Positions 32,331 to 43,230 of a DNA stretch of 64,000 nucleotides are shown piece after piece. The position numbers were made by a program, and so were the translations under genes. Origin of the DNA: Mesostigma viride (lineage: Eukaryota; Streptophyta; Mesostigmatophyceae; Mesostigmatales; Mesostigmataceae); assembly GCA_009746045.1 (NCBI GenBank), contig RPFO01000299.1:908807-972806 (forward strand), read 5' to 3'. Each line of letters starts with the position of its first letter. Positions within the stretch are counted from its first letter, which is position 1. A model generated the notes under the pieces. The model was not told the DNA's origin. It ran no database searches and worked only from the letters and a program-made list of their open reading frames with translations.

Positions 32331-33556
32331 CTCATGAGTAGCTTAGCATAACCAGGATGACACGCAGTCACATCGTCATGGAAACAATGTAACACTGTGG
32401 GAATGGCCATCTCAGGCACATACACTTTTCTAGTCACCGTGTGCTCTGCATCATGAGTGTGAACATACAGAACGCCCTCCCAGTATTCTACAGGTCTATT
32501 GCCAAAGTTGCCCCTCTGGATAGCTGCAGTAGCCATGTCCTCCGTCTTGGTGAAGGCCTTGATGACGTCCAGCAGGGAAATATTTAAAGGGTTAGGCAAC
32601 ACCAGGTCCTTGTCAGGTCCCAGGGGCTGCATCTGCATCTCCTCTTCCTGCCCAGGGCTAGCCACCAACTGCTTGGATGAGACAGTAGTAGCTATAGGCC
32701 CTTTTGACCTTGCCATCACCTGAGAGGCCAACACCTTGGACCGGCCTACCAACACAGGGTCCATGACCCACTTCCTGGGCCTACCTCTGCTGCGCCTAGC
32801 AGGGCCTCCCTCACCTGGCTGCTCTGTGGGAGTGGGCACCACACCTTCAGGACTTCTCCTAAGACTGTCAGACAGTGACTGGACACCCTCCTGGACGCCT
32901 GTCAACTCTGGGACAGAGCCCTGGTCGATGAGCATCACGGGACCACCGTTATTCCCTACAGGTGGTGTCAACAGTTGAGAAACCTTCTGGTTGTTGGCCT
33001 GAGCTCTAGTCAAGGCTCCACACTCTACCACAGAAATCAGGGCAGCACAGATGTCCAAGTCCTCATGAAAACTTCCCATCAAATCCCTCCTCCTGGACAG
33101 GGCGTCAGGCACCACATTCTGCGTACCAGGAATGTACCTCACAGAGAAAGGTCCAAACCCCCCCAGGAACTCCATCCATCCAGCCATCCTCTTACTCATC
33201 CGGGTCTGTTCCAACACATGTACCAAGGGCCTGTGGTCAGTCATCAGGGTAATAGACTCGTTGCCCTGCCCATCTCTGGCGCTGCTGGCCACAGAAAACT
33301 GGGCCCCCTTCAGTAGGTGTTCCCACTTGTGACAGGCCACCACCAATCCCAACAGCTCTTGCTCATGAACAGGGTAGTTACGTTCTGCAGACGTCATACT
33401 CCTGGACATGTATTCCACTGGTTGAGGGCCCTTACCATGATCTTGCATTAGTACTGCACCAATAGCACCCTGTGAGGCGTCAGACCTGACCTGGTATGGC
33501 AAGTCTGGGTTGGGGCCCACCAACAAGGGAGCAGTGGTAAGCTTCTGCTTCAACAC
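32177..33556 (-). CDS. RNase H and integrase zinc region, copy C
   Basis: A 459-codon open frame, longer than in copy A. RNase H motifs are YQVRSDASQGAIGAVL, VHEQELLGLVVACHKWEH, MTDHRPLVHVLEQ and VPDALSRRRDL. A serine/proline-rich linker follows, then the integrase N-terminal zinc domain begins (HCFHDDVTACHPGYAKLL). It ends in a frameshift near 32220. RNase H removes the RNA strand during reverse transcription; the linker is unusually long. Confidence 0.8.
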   Translation of the reverse strand: MLKQKLTTAPLLVGPNPDLPYQVRSDASQGAIGAVLMQDHGKGPQPVEYMSRSMTSAERNYPVHEQELLGLVVACHKWEHLLKGAQFSVASSARDGQGNESITLMTDHRPLVHVLEQTRMSKRMAGWMEFLGGFGPFSVRYIPGTQNVVPDALSRRRDLMGSFHEDLDICAALISVVECGALTRAQANNQKVSQLLTPPVGNNGGPVMLIDQGSVPELTGVQEGVQSLSDSLRRSPEGVVPTPTEQPGEGGPARRSRGRPRKWVMDPVLVGRSKVLASQVMARSKGPIATTVSSKQLVASPGQEEEMQMQPLGPDKDLVLPNPLNISLLDVIKAFTKTEDMATAAIQRGNFGNRPVEYWEGVLYVHTHDAEHTVTRKVYVPEMAIPTVLHCFHDDVTACHPGYAKLLMRCSRGFGGLAFIRMLRPMWIPVTPAREIRSGTKPRPFFPWLCPFPCALGSV

Positions 33557-33643
33557 ATCAAAAGCTTGCTGGCATGCTGCAGTCCATTCAAAGGGACATC
33601 CTTCTTGAGCAGGGCTAACAGGGGACCAGAGATGGCCGCCATG

Positions 33644-34890
33644 TCAGGGAATGAACCGTCGGTACCAGCCCACCAGGCCCAGAAAGGATCTGACATCCTG
33701 AGCTGACTTCAACACAGGCCACTCCAAAACAGCAGAGACCTTGCTGGCCTCAGGAGTCATACCTGCAGCGCTCAGCTGGTAGCCCAGAAACTTCACCTCT
33801 TGGCCCCACTCCACCTTGGACCTCTTCACCGACAGATGATACTGATGGATCACCTTAAGGACCTCCTCCACGTTCTCCAGGTGCTCCCTGAAGGTACGAG
33901 AGTGTACCAGAATGTCGTCCAGGTAGACGACCACACAAGTCCTGAAGACCACCCTGGTAGTGTCACACAAGTGGGCAATGTCCTTGAACCTGGGGTTGCG
34001 AAGGTCAGGTGAGATCTGGGGCAGGGCATTTCCAGTCAGGTGGCCAAAGATGGCATTGACAAACATCTGCATAGTGGCAGGACTGTTAGAGGCACCCATG
34101 GGCATTACTGTCCACTGGAACTGTCCCCATGGGGTAGAAAAGGCCGTCTTGGGGATGTCCTCAGTAGCCACCCTGATCTGCCAGAAAGCATGCCTGAGGT
34201 CAAACTTGGTAAAGAAGGCAGCTCCTGCAGTCCTCTCCAGCAACTCATCAATTCTGGGCAGAGGGTACCTGGACTTGACAGTCACCTTGTTCAGTCCCCT
34301 CAGGTCAATGCACAACCTCCACCCCCCATCATGCTTGGGTACAAGCAAACACCCAGAACTGAAAGGACTGTTAGCTGGGAGGATCAGACCAGCCTCCAAC
34401 AGGCCAATAAGTATGGTCTTCAGCTCTGCCATCTCTGCAGGGCCCATCCTGTACATAGGCACAAAGGAGGACGAGCACCCTCTACCAACTTGATGACATG
34501 TGTGATGGGTCCCTCAGGAGGATACTGGGGCATCTTGTCCTCAAAGATGGCTCCATACCTGTCCAACAAGGCATCATGCTGCTGTTGTTGCTCAGTGGTG
34601 ACAGTAGAACTGACAGCATTGACAGAATGATCACTAGCAGACTCAGGTTCATTAGGCACCAAATGCAGGAAAAAGATGTGTTCCACTGGATAGGTGGCCA
34701 AATAAGACAGAGTATGCTTGGCAGACCACACATGCTTCAGTAGGGCAGCCCGTTTCTCCTCCAAAGTCGGCTCTTGATCCACCCCTTTCGCACCTGCTTC
34801 CCCTCCCTTGCCATCATTGACAGCTGTCTGTGTGGAACAGCACTCAGTGGCTGTTCTTCTCCCCCTGGCAACACACAGGTAGCATCCCAC
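33644..34890 (-). pseudogene. Reverse transcriptase, copy C
   Basis: The frame beginning MYRMGPAEMAELK (34459) holds 272 codons with all palm and finger motifs: LVPKHDGGWRLCIDLRGLN, FDLRHAFWQI, VMPMGASNSPATMQ, VVYLDDILVH and FLGYQLSAAG. The upstream part (LDRYGAIFEDKMPQ…THVIKL) is in another frame, separated by the shared one-base defect near 34472. The downstream break is at RRFIP (33644). Confidence 0.85.
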
Positions 34891-35354
34891 ACTGTCCCAT
34901 CCTTGAACTGGACCACCCTGTCAGGCCAAGAAATAGCAGGATTGGTGTCAGACAACCATGGGATCCCCAAAATCACATCCGCTGCCGTGAGGGGAATGAC
35001 ATCTGCTGTCACTTCCAAAGTCTGGGATGAACAAACTTGGAAGATGAGCTGCACATAGCCAGGTGAGCAGCTTCTCCTGCCATCAGAATACTGCACCATG
35101 ACAGGTGTGGGGTGGGCCAACACAGGCAACTTCAGCTCCTGCACCAAGGATGCAGCAATATAATTACTGCCAGCACCAGAATCAATCATAAACAAGCAAG
35201 CTGGCTGAGCCAAGGGGACTGGCACGTTGAGGAGCCTAGCCTGAAACTTGAGTAAGTGACCTGGTACAGGAGGACCCACAGGGACAGCAGGGTCAGAAGC
35301 ACCCACAGTGTTCACTGGCCTAACGTCAACAGCAGGCAGGTCAGACCTGGCCAT
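34737..35354 (-). CDS. Retropepsin-type protease, start of pol, copy C
   Basis: This 205-codon frame begins MARSDLPAVDV and overlaps the gag stop by 14 bp. The active-site motif FMIDSGAGSNYIA lies at residues 53-65, and the second motif ADVILGIPWLSD about 75 residues later. It processes the polyprotein in this family. The frame ends in a defect before the reverse transcriptase. Confidence 0.8.
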   Translation of the reverse strand: MARSDLPAVDVRPVNTVGASDPAVPVGPPVPGHLLKFQARLLNVPVPLAQPACLFMIDSGAGSNYIAASLVQELKLPVLAHPTPVMVQYSDGRRSCSPGYVQLIFQVCSSQTLEVTADVIPLTAADVILGIPWLSDTNPAISWPDRVVQFKDGTVWDATCVLPGGEEQPLSAVPHRQLSMMAREGKQVRKGWIKSRLWRRNGLPY

Positions 35355-36830
35355 GACAGAAGGATGACCTGGGGACCCAACTAGTTTTTTGACTCAGGTG
35401 GGTCTGGGGATGCTCCACTGCCCGATGGTGGAAGCTGCTCAGGTGGTGCTGGAGGCTCATCCTCGTCCCCCCATCCTCCTCATCTGCCAGCAGCTGCATG
35501 AGAGCGTTCACCATCCTACGCTTATCCTGTCTGCTGAAGGGCCTAGCGCGGGACTGGAACCTCCCAGAGGGCTGGAAGTTGGGCTGGAACCCTGGCTGTA
35601 TCCGGTGATCGCCAGCAGGAACGCCAGGAGGAAGGTTGGGTGGCCTGGGAGATGGCAGGGCGCCAAAAGGTCCTCTCGTGGCAGGGGGAAACTGGTCCCG
35701 TCTAGGGCAGTCCCGTGCAAAGTGACCTGGCTGGTTGCAGATAAAACAGTTACCCTGGGTGGGATCCAATGCATTGAGTTCCCCCAGGAGGTCATCCAGC
35801 TGGTTCAGGGACTTCTTGATGGGTGGCACTGGCGTGGCCACAGGTTCCCACTTGACAGAAAAAGCAGGCACACGACAAAGGGTAAGCACATAAGACAACA
35901 CCTTGTCCCATTGCCAATCCACGTAGTCGAACTGGGAGAAGTGCTTGTCCACATCCAGTCGCACGTGTGGAGCCATGCCATGCAGTAGTCTGTGAAGTGC
36001 CTCTGCGTCAGAGCATTGAGGAATCTTGGCTCTAAGGTTGGTGAATTGCTCCACGAACTGTGGCAGCGTCAAACCAGCCTGCGTACAGTTAGCCAGTGCG
36101 TCCCGATCCATGCGAAGCTGATCCTGGGGTAACAGAAACCGGCGAAAGCCCAATAGGAGAGAGGGGAGGTCGGTACACGCACGTCCAGCCACAGAACGCA
36201 AAAACTCATCAAAACGGTCGCTGGCACTGTCGCTCATCCGCTGCCTAACCATTCTCTTCTGGATGTCCATCGTGAGACGTTCCTCTGCCTTGGGCCCATA
36301 GTTGGCGAAGTGGATAGCGAAGACATCCTGAAACTTGGTGGAGAAATGGTCGAAGCTGCGATGGGTAAGGTTGGTCAGCGATAGCTTGTCTACCGACTCC
36401 ACCTTAGGAAAAGGAACAGTACGAGGATACAAAGACGTGAGCTCCATCACTGGGGCGTGTGGTGCATTCTGATTCTCCGACAATGTCGCAGCCACCGAGA
36501 GCCGTGGAGGCTCATGCCCCTGTGCATCTGTCCCTTCATCAACAAAAGGAGCGTCAACCGCATATACCCTCGTATACCCAGTGTTGGAGACGGTTGATCC
36601 ACGAAAACAGACTCTCCATCGCCCGCCTGCCCTTGCGACTCAAGTTGCTGCACACGCGCAATAGTCCTACCCACACTCTTCTCCAGCGCTTCCGCCACAC
36701 TTCTAGCTCTCGCAGCTTCCTCACGTTCATGTTGTAATCGAATTTTCTCCGCTGTCAGCTCGTCAGCCGCTAGCCGAGTGCCGTCTCGCCCCGGCACCGT
36801 GTTGTAGCCAAAACGAATAGCCGAACCGTA
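35341..36830 (-). CDS. Gag polyprotein, copy C
   Basis: The main frame (36495-35341, 384 codons) has the retrotransposon capsid core (LTHRSFDHFSTKFQDVFAIH … FVEQFTNLRAKIP), the zinc knuckle CFICNQPGHFARDC near residues 259-272 and a proline/arginine-rich tail. The upstream coiled-coil part (RDGTRLAADELTAEKIRLQH…) is in a second frame (36797-36447), and an earlier segment (36770-37129) in a third. The N-terminal third therefore carries one or two frameshifts. Gag forms the virus-like particle and binds genomic RNA. Confidence 0.75.
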
Positions 36831-37329
36831 TTCGGGTGCTGGCGAACGCGTGTCCCCACGTTGGAGAACCGTGGTACACCTCTACCAATGCCACGCAGGG
36901 AGGGCTCGCCTGGTTGCACACCGAGGGGCAAGATGGAGAACTTTGGGCCGACCGACAGCGAATATCTGCGGGAAGCAGACATTAAGGTGGTATCTCCAAA
37001 TAGTTGACGTCTGGGAGTAGATGATGAAACCCTTTCATCACCGGTCGTCCGTTGAGCTGCTAAAGATGTGGTTGCATCTTCAACTCTCTTACTTGATAAC
37101 GGTGGTTGTGTCTCCGGGTTACTCATCACTCCATGGGTCGCGCATGCCGGACTGGGGAACGTTAGAGACTTATGGGCTCAAGGCAGTTCTCAGAGCAAGA
37201 CTGTCACATAAGGATGAGTCACACTCTTAAGAACTGTCCGAATACACAGCATAACGTACCCTCTCTGGGTCTGGCAAGAATTCCATTGTTAATCGTGAAC
37301 TAATACTGTCAAGACAACCAACACCTAGG

Positions 37330-37348
37330 TAGAAACCTCCGATACCAA
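37330..37348 (-). other. Primer binding site of the chromovirus
   Basis: On the minus strand the 5' LTR is followed after one base by TGGTATCGGAGGTTTC. The first bases match the complement of an initiator-methionine tRNA 3' end (TGGTATC.GAG), with one difference from the plant form I recall. Confidence 0.65.
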
Positions 37349-38051
37349 TGTAACGACTAAAAATGTTGTGTTTGCAACAGCCTCAGTATCAACATTAGCG
37401 TGAAAAGATCTTTATACCTGGGTTGGAGTCGCGACAGATAACTTCACGTCCAGAGAAGCAATGAAGATGGATCTTCAACAGTTAAGGGAATGAGTCCCCA
37501 CCCTTGTTAGACACAACAGACAAGTTATATCCAAGTCGACTATCTGTTGAAGTTATAGTTGACTTTTGGCAAGGGTTGTTTGATTGATGAAACAAGGAAA
37601 CCCTTGAATTACACCATAGCTTTAGCTCTCACGTACGCACACATGCACGGCCGCCCCAAACAGGATAAAAGTCATCGTGCACGCAGCATCCATCCAACCC
37701 TAACCCGGAAGGACCAATCAAAAGTGAGGATCACTCAAGATAAGATCTTAGCCTCCGAATCCTCCACACAACACAAAGCCAGCACATACGAAATCTCAAG
37801 GACCTGGAACCAAATCCACCAGGTACAACGGTACTGCAGAGAATCTTTGACTGACTAAACAACACCATGCAAAGTACCCTACGTGGATCAGGCCACGACC
37901 AATGAGGGTAGAACAATAGATTCGACAGATCTCAACAGGCCCAATATCTATCAGACGTCGAAGCCTCCTAACTTCTCAAATAATTGTCCTAAAGAACTCA
38001 TAATAAGATTCAACAGTAGGAAAACTTTGGATGTAACATTTGGTTGTTACA
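37349..38051 (-). repeat. 5' LTR of the chromovirus
   Basis: A 703-bp partner of the LTR at 18492-19193, TGTAACGACT…GGTTGTTACA in plus orientation, followed by the target duplication ACCTC. It carries the promoter for the minus-strand transcript. Confidence 0.9.
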
Positions 38052-38056
38052 ACCTC

Positions 38057-39060
38057 ACAACGCAAAAAATTGCGTTATGTAATAACCCGAGTTAATTAAT
38101 CTCGGCCCCCGCCCTCTGAGAATTGAGAACTCTGGAGCCAATTTTACCCCGACTAACATGCAACATCTTGGTCTCATGCCCCCAGCACAACCTCATGTCT
38201 ACAGTCCTATTGAAATTACTACTTCGAAAAACCTGGGATGCAAATTTTCACCCAAAAAAATGGAACAATTTCAGTGGATGTGTTTTCATGAATTCGAGAC
38301 TTTTGATGTAGAAATTATTTTGTCATGATTATACTATGCTGAAATGAATCAAACAAAAGATCAGTAACGCCCACATAAGCCAATCGAAGCTACAATTGGT
38401 ACCCGTGGCAGATCCAAAACTGGTGGAGAACCAATGTATAAAGACAACTGAAAATCTGGTGCCCACTCAAAGACTGTACTAGAAAACCCATCAACAAACA
38501 TCAGGGGAACACTGGCTTTCTATATACGAAGCAATTTTTCTTTCGTAAATCAACAATACATAAATCAAACCAAGCTACAGATCAACTAGATGCATAGCAT
38601 CCAAATCTGCTGGAACACCTCTCGGGCATTCTTGCAACAGAGCCGTGGAACCTCAACAGAGGTCACCACAAGCTTGTTATTGAAGAAAAACCAAGGGCGA
38701 TTCTTGGACAATCGAGCTTAACTTTAGCAACTTGATAGAAGGATGAACTTCTTATCCTGTACATGAAAAGGGGGGCGGACAAGCAACAACCAACATGCAA
38801 ACTATATTTAGCGATTTGAGGATGGTGCCTGCAGGTGCAATCAGATTATCTAAACAACTACAGTAAAACTGACCGATGCAACTGCAGACAGACACCACCA
38901 AACAACATTAGCTCAGGACTAAAAACCATCCCCAAGACTCTCAACCATCACCAAGACGAAAGACTTTTCCTCCCCTTTCTCATTCATGGTCACAGAAATT
39001 AACTTGCGCTAAAATCAAACTGTCACAAACCGTCAAACACCATACTTCACATCCCTGTTT
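38057..39060. other. Intergenic region downstream of the ATP/ADP carrier gene
   Basis: No gene is recognised. It starts with the palindrome AACGCAAAAAATTGCGTT, then a motif GCCAATTTTACCCCGACTAA shared with about 8340 and the 13.7-14.7 kb array. The remainder is AT-richer sequence that probably includes the 3' UTR of the transporter gene. Confidence 0.4.
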
Positions 39061-39104
39061 TGCCCCAAATATTTGTCTTTCCGCCCGCCACTAGTCCTCA
39101 CCTT

Positions 39105-41759
39105 TTATTTCAGCTCGTCGATCATGTCCTCCTTGACAAGGGCACGGAACTGCTTGTCCAGGGAGGCAGCAGCGCGGATCCAAACGATGACAATGGTAAG
39201 GAGGATCACACCCAGGTAAGGGGTAGAGGTCGCCAGCGAGCCAAAGCCGATGATGAGGAACTGCTGGATGAGGGCACCGCCGGACTTGCCCAGTGGATTG
39301 CAGACGACATCAATGGCAGCCTTGCCCTTGACCTGTGGTACAAGCAATTCAGGAAAAAATTAAGAACAACAAAAGTTTATGTAAATAAAAAAACCGATGA
39401 CAAGCAGAAAGGGAGAAAACTGCTCTATGAGACACAAACTCACTACAGATAAGAAACCAAATCTTGAACAGCCTGATATTACAAACATTCTTCTGTCTGA
39501 AATCTCGACATGCAAGAGTTACCCTGAAAGATCCAATGCATGGATTCATCACCCACCTTGGTCTCAGTGTCCAGGGGGATGTAGGCCATCTCCTTGCACG
39601 GGTCGAAGAGGGAGTACTTGGAGGACTTAGAGAAGATGTTCTGGGCGGCACCCAGGTACACGGCGGCCAGCAGCGGGGTCATGCCAATGCCCGCAAGCAC
39701 AGGGGTGAGTGGGCCCGAGAAGATGATTAGGGAGAAGAAGGCCACACCGGTGATCAGCAGCACCGTCGGGGTGATCTGGGCAGCAACGCCCCAGCCCCAC
39801 TTGCGGAAGATGACACGAGAGAGGAGCATCATCACGAAGGTGACCAGCCCAGTGCTGGAGGAGAAGTCACCCATAAAAGCAGAGTAGTCGTTCGGGTTGG
39901 GGAACTGCGCGGACACGAAACAGCAGCACCAGTTCAGGACAGATCACCAACAGAAGCGAAAAAGTCAGAACAAAGATTGACAACATATCCAAGCACTGAG
40001 CAAAAAAAAAAAAAACAGAGATTCGTTTCCTCTAAACAAAACACGAGAAGATTTTAGCAGGCCCATCCACTCTTACCTGGGCCTTGATCTTGCCCTTCCA
40101 GGTAACCTCCACCAGGTTGATGCTGATGCCGTAGGCAACAACCAGCAGGGCCAGGTCGCGGACATACTGAGACTTGGCCAGGAAGGCAATGGACTCGCCC
40201 AGAGGCATCTTGGTCTTCTCCTTCTTCTGCGGGATCCAAGACAGAAAATGCAATTGACAAAAAAAGGTAAAACCAATTTCTGGTTAGTCTTTAACAATAC
40301 AGAATAAAATAAATTTAGAAGAAAGAAATACAAATAGAAAGCAAAAAAAAAAGTTGTCTTGGTTCCATCAACATGAAAGCAACTAAATAGAAGCACGCAC
40401 CATCTTGGCACCTCCCTTCTGACCAGCCTCCTCCATCTCCTTGACAACGGTGCGGTTCAGCCACCAGTAGATGCCCGCGATGATGAGGCCACCGACCACA
40501 ACCAGGGACATCATGTACTTGAGGGACAGACCCCAGCCGTCAACACCAGGGGGCAGCCTGCCGCGCAGGTCAGACAGGATCTTGACGACGCGGCCCGAGA
40601 CGATCAGGGCAACGTTGGCGCCAAGGCCGAAGAGGGGTAGAACTGCTTGGCCTCATCGACCTGGGTGATCTGGTTGGCAAAGCCCCAGAAGAGGACGGAC
40701 ACGACGACTGAACCCCACAGCTCAGCCATCACATAGAAGAGGCAGTAGCTCCAGTTGCGGAGGATGGAGATAGGGCCAGAGAAGCGGGGGCCAGCAGCGG
40801 CAAGCATCTTGTCCGCCAGCGCGTTCGGGTGGATGGCGTCGCGCATCGGGTAGAGCACGAACGCAAACAGCCCGAAGAAGGTGATGAACGGGAAGATGCA
40901 GGTGTAGAACAGAGCTTCTGGGCTCAGCATGTTAGCCAGCTGAGAGTAGAGGACCATGAAGCCGACAGCCATGGGCAGGTTGACCCAGGTCTTGAGGAAA
41001 GGAATAATCTCGGCGCCGCTGCCGGGGGCAGTGACGACCAGCACATCCTGCGACCAAAAACAAGGAAATGCACCACGAGGTCATGTCAGACACTGACCCT
41101 GCAGTAAATACTACAACTATACAAACGCGCTGACTAAGACTTCGGCGATGCAGCCTGTAGTAAAAGCCACAATTTTGCGAGTGCGTTTTCCGTGGAGTGA
41201 TCATGCCCGAAGATTGCAGGCAGCGGTGACTGCGAAACAAGAAAGCAATTCTATAGCCAGTCAAAAGTTTCCTGGGTGCAAAAGAACTGCAGATGCACTG
41301 CCATATGAAGCTTCTCACCTTGGTGTCGCGAAGAATGGTGTAGTTGAAGAGAATGCAGAAGAACATCAGACCGAGAGGAACAATCTTCCGCAGGGTGAAC
41401 ACCTCCACTCCCAGGAACTTGTTAGAAGGAGCTGGCACCGCCGTCATCGGCACGAGCGCCAGGCTCTCCTCCTGGGCAGGCTGCTCACGAGGCCCATCGG
41501 CAAATGCCTCAGCGGCAGCGGCAGCGGAAGCCTTGATAGACAGGTCCCGGGAACGGGAAGAGCTACGGAAACGGATATCAACATTGCTTCCCACGAAGGA
41601 GGAAGACTGGAGGGAGACGGTTCCTTGCCTGCAGCCGGCATTGTTGGGCGCGGCCTTCTTCTGGGCAGAGGAGTTCTTGCTCGCAACTGCCGAGCTGACA
41701 AACGGGCTGCTCACCGCTACGCGGCTCGCAGCAGTCGAAAAAGCGACAGCTGCCGCCAT
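39105..41759 (-). CDS. Plastid ATP/ADP antiporter (NTT, TLC family), five exons, one frameshift
   Basis: Exons (minus): 41759-41319, 41047-40401, 40226-40077, 39904-39557 and 39332-39105, all with GT-AG borders in phase 0. The product would be about 605 residues, the usual length for NTT proteins. The first ~90 residues (MAAAVAFSTAASRVAVSSP…) are Ser/Ala/Arg-rich like a plastid transit peptide. The body is strongly hydrophobic with conserved NTT blocks (FNYTILRDTK, FWGFANQIT, MSLVVVGGLIIAGIYWWLN, LVEVTWKGKIKAQ, FSSSTGLVT, PLGKSGGALIQQF), predicting about a dozen membrane helices in the inner envelope. The protein exchanges cytosolic ATP for stromal ADP plus phosphate. Exon 2 is 647 nt, one short of a codon multiple. 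A C is missing in the run at 40634-40637 (the frame would read FYPLFGLGANVAL), about residue 284. Either a sequencing error or a mutation; everything else looks intact. Confidence 0.9.
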
Positions 41760-41849
41760 TGCTTACTCTCTATGCAATTGTGCGCATACGCCAAACTATC
41801 TAACGTATGCTTTTACGATCAGGGCGCTATCCGGATATGGTTGCCGACG

Positions 41850-43230
41850 TGACGGCGTGCACACTGGGAAGAGGCCGTTGGTCCCCGCTTTTTCTTCCCC
41901 TTGAGCAGGAGGCGCAAAAAATCCAACGACAGCGTCCACGCCACCAAGAAACCCGAAAAGGCAGCCGTCCGAAAATTTTGAGTTTAACTTCACTTTGTTA
42001 AGTTAAACTCGATCTCCCAATCGGCGGGCTACCGACATGATGGCGATTCGCGCCTTTTGAACGACGACCGCAAGCTACGTCACCTTTTTGCCGTCGGGCA
42101 GTTCAGCAGTCGGCACCAGGGTTCATCCGTAGCCACTCATTTAGAATGGAACAATCCAAATGTTATTCCACGCCGGATTCTCTGTGATCTCAACTGGAAT
42201 CCATTTGGGTGCACCCGCGTGCACCTCAACCGCTGGCCTACACGTGAGCAGGTGCGGAGTGCACAGGCTGTAAAGTGCGACCGCGTAGGCGCGTACCCCG
42301 CGCACCTGGTGACTGGTCAGATGCCTACGCACGGGGCCAGACGGCACACTTGTTTCCAGCCGGGTTCATGGCTGGTTTCGACTCCATCGAGTACCGTCGG
42401 TTATGAATCCGTCTTGCTATCTGGCAGCGCGTAAAGCTTTTCTCGTGCGTGAAGAATATGCCGTCATAAGATGTTCATGATGTGTAGCCACGGCATCGCC
42501 CTTAGCATTTAAGGACAACAATGTTGTAATGTTGTTATCGTTCGTGGGAATCAGGTTTTCAGGGACGTCTGTTGTCCAGAGGTCTGGTTAGGGCATGATG
42601 TTTCTGTAATATGCTGCCTGGTCACGTATGAAATTGGGGCGGATGTGAGGGCGACGCGAGCTTGTCGGCCTTGCGCTTTAGGGGTTTTGCCCATGCATCA
42701 GATTTCCCAAGTCTAATCACGCATTGGCGTCAAACTCATTCTCAACAGGGACTTGTGCGATCCGGTTAACCTTTTGGTGCGGTGTCTACACTGGAATGGA
42801 GTAGCTGGATTTCAGTATTTTATCGGCGCAGGAACCACTGAGTCCACCATACCTGCGACTAAAACAGGCGTGCACTTTGTAGCAGCTTTGTTCGCGAAAC
42901 TTACTAATCCCACTACCGTCTCCGTTCTGGTTACGTGGAAGTTGATGGCTATTTATTGGTTGTTCGTGCCTAATACCTCGTCATCCATCCTCCATTCCAG
43001 CGGGCCTAGTCAGAATAACCTATCGGAACATTCTCCAATACCTTCCATAAGTGCCATTACCGGTAATAGAACAAGCCGCATTGTGTAAATCAAGGAAAGG
43101 CGAACCAGCTATTTAACCTTGAGCCCACATTCACCTTGGCAGAATACAGAAGAAGTGGTGCTTTTTGCTTGCATGGGATACCTCTCCCATGCTATAAACT
43201 GCTCACCGAGCAGCGGGTGGGATTTCTTCT
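41850..43230. other. Intergenic region upstream of the ATP/ADP carrier gene
   Basis: No gene or repeat was recognised in this stretch. It includes the presumed promoter of the minus-strand transporter gene directly upstream of 41760. Open frames here are short and show no family resemblance. Confidence 0.4.

Larger units (their letters stand above)
18492..38051 (-). mobile_element. Ty3/gypsy chromovirus LTR retrotransposon with duplicated interior
   Basis: The element is flanked by the 5-bp duplication ACCTC (18487-18491 and 38052-38056) and has LTRs at 18492-19193 and 37349-38051, so it lies in minus orientation. The interior encodes Gag with a zinc knuckle, protease, reverse transcriptase, RNase H, integrase with a chromodomain-like end, and an extra ORF. 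Pol order (PR-RT-RH-IN) and the chromodomain place it in the Ty3/gypsy chromoviruses. The interior reads as copy C (29395-37348), fragment B (26846-29391) and copy A (19194-26845), with no LTR between. A single element would be about 9.4 kb. Confidence 0.9.

Noticed and set aside
19194-37348. Two complete tandem LTR retrotransposons sharing an LTR
   Set aside because: There is no LTR between interiors A and C, and fragment B is a partial pol piece; a single pair of LTRs with one target duplication brackets everything.
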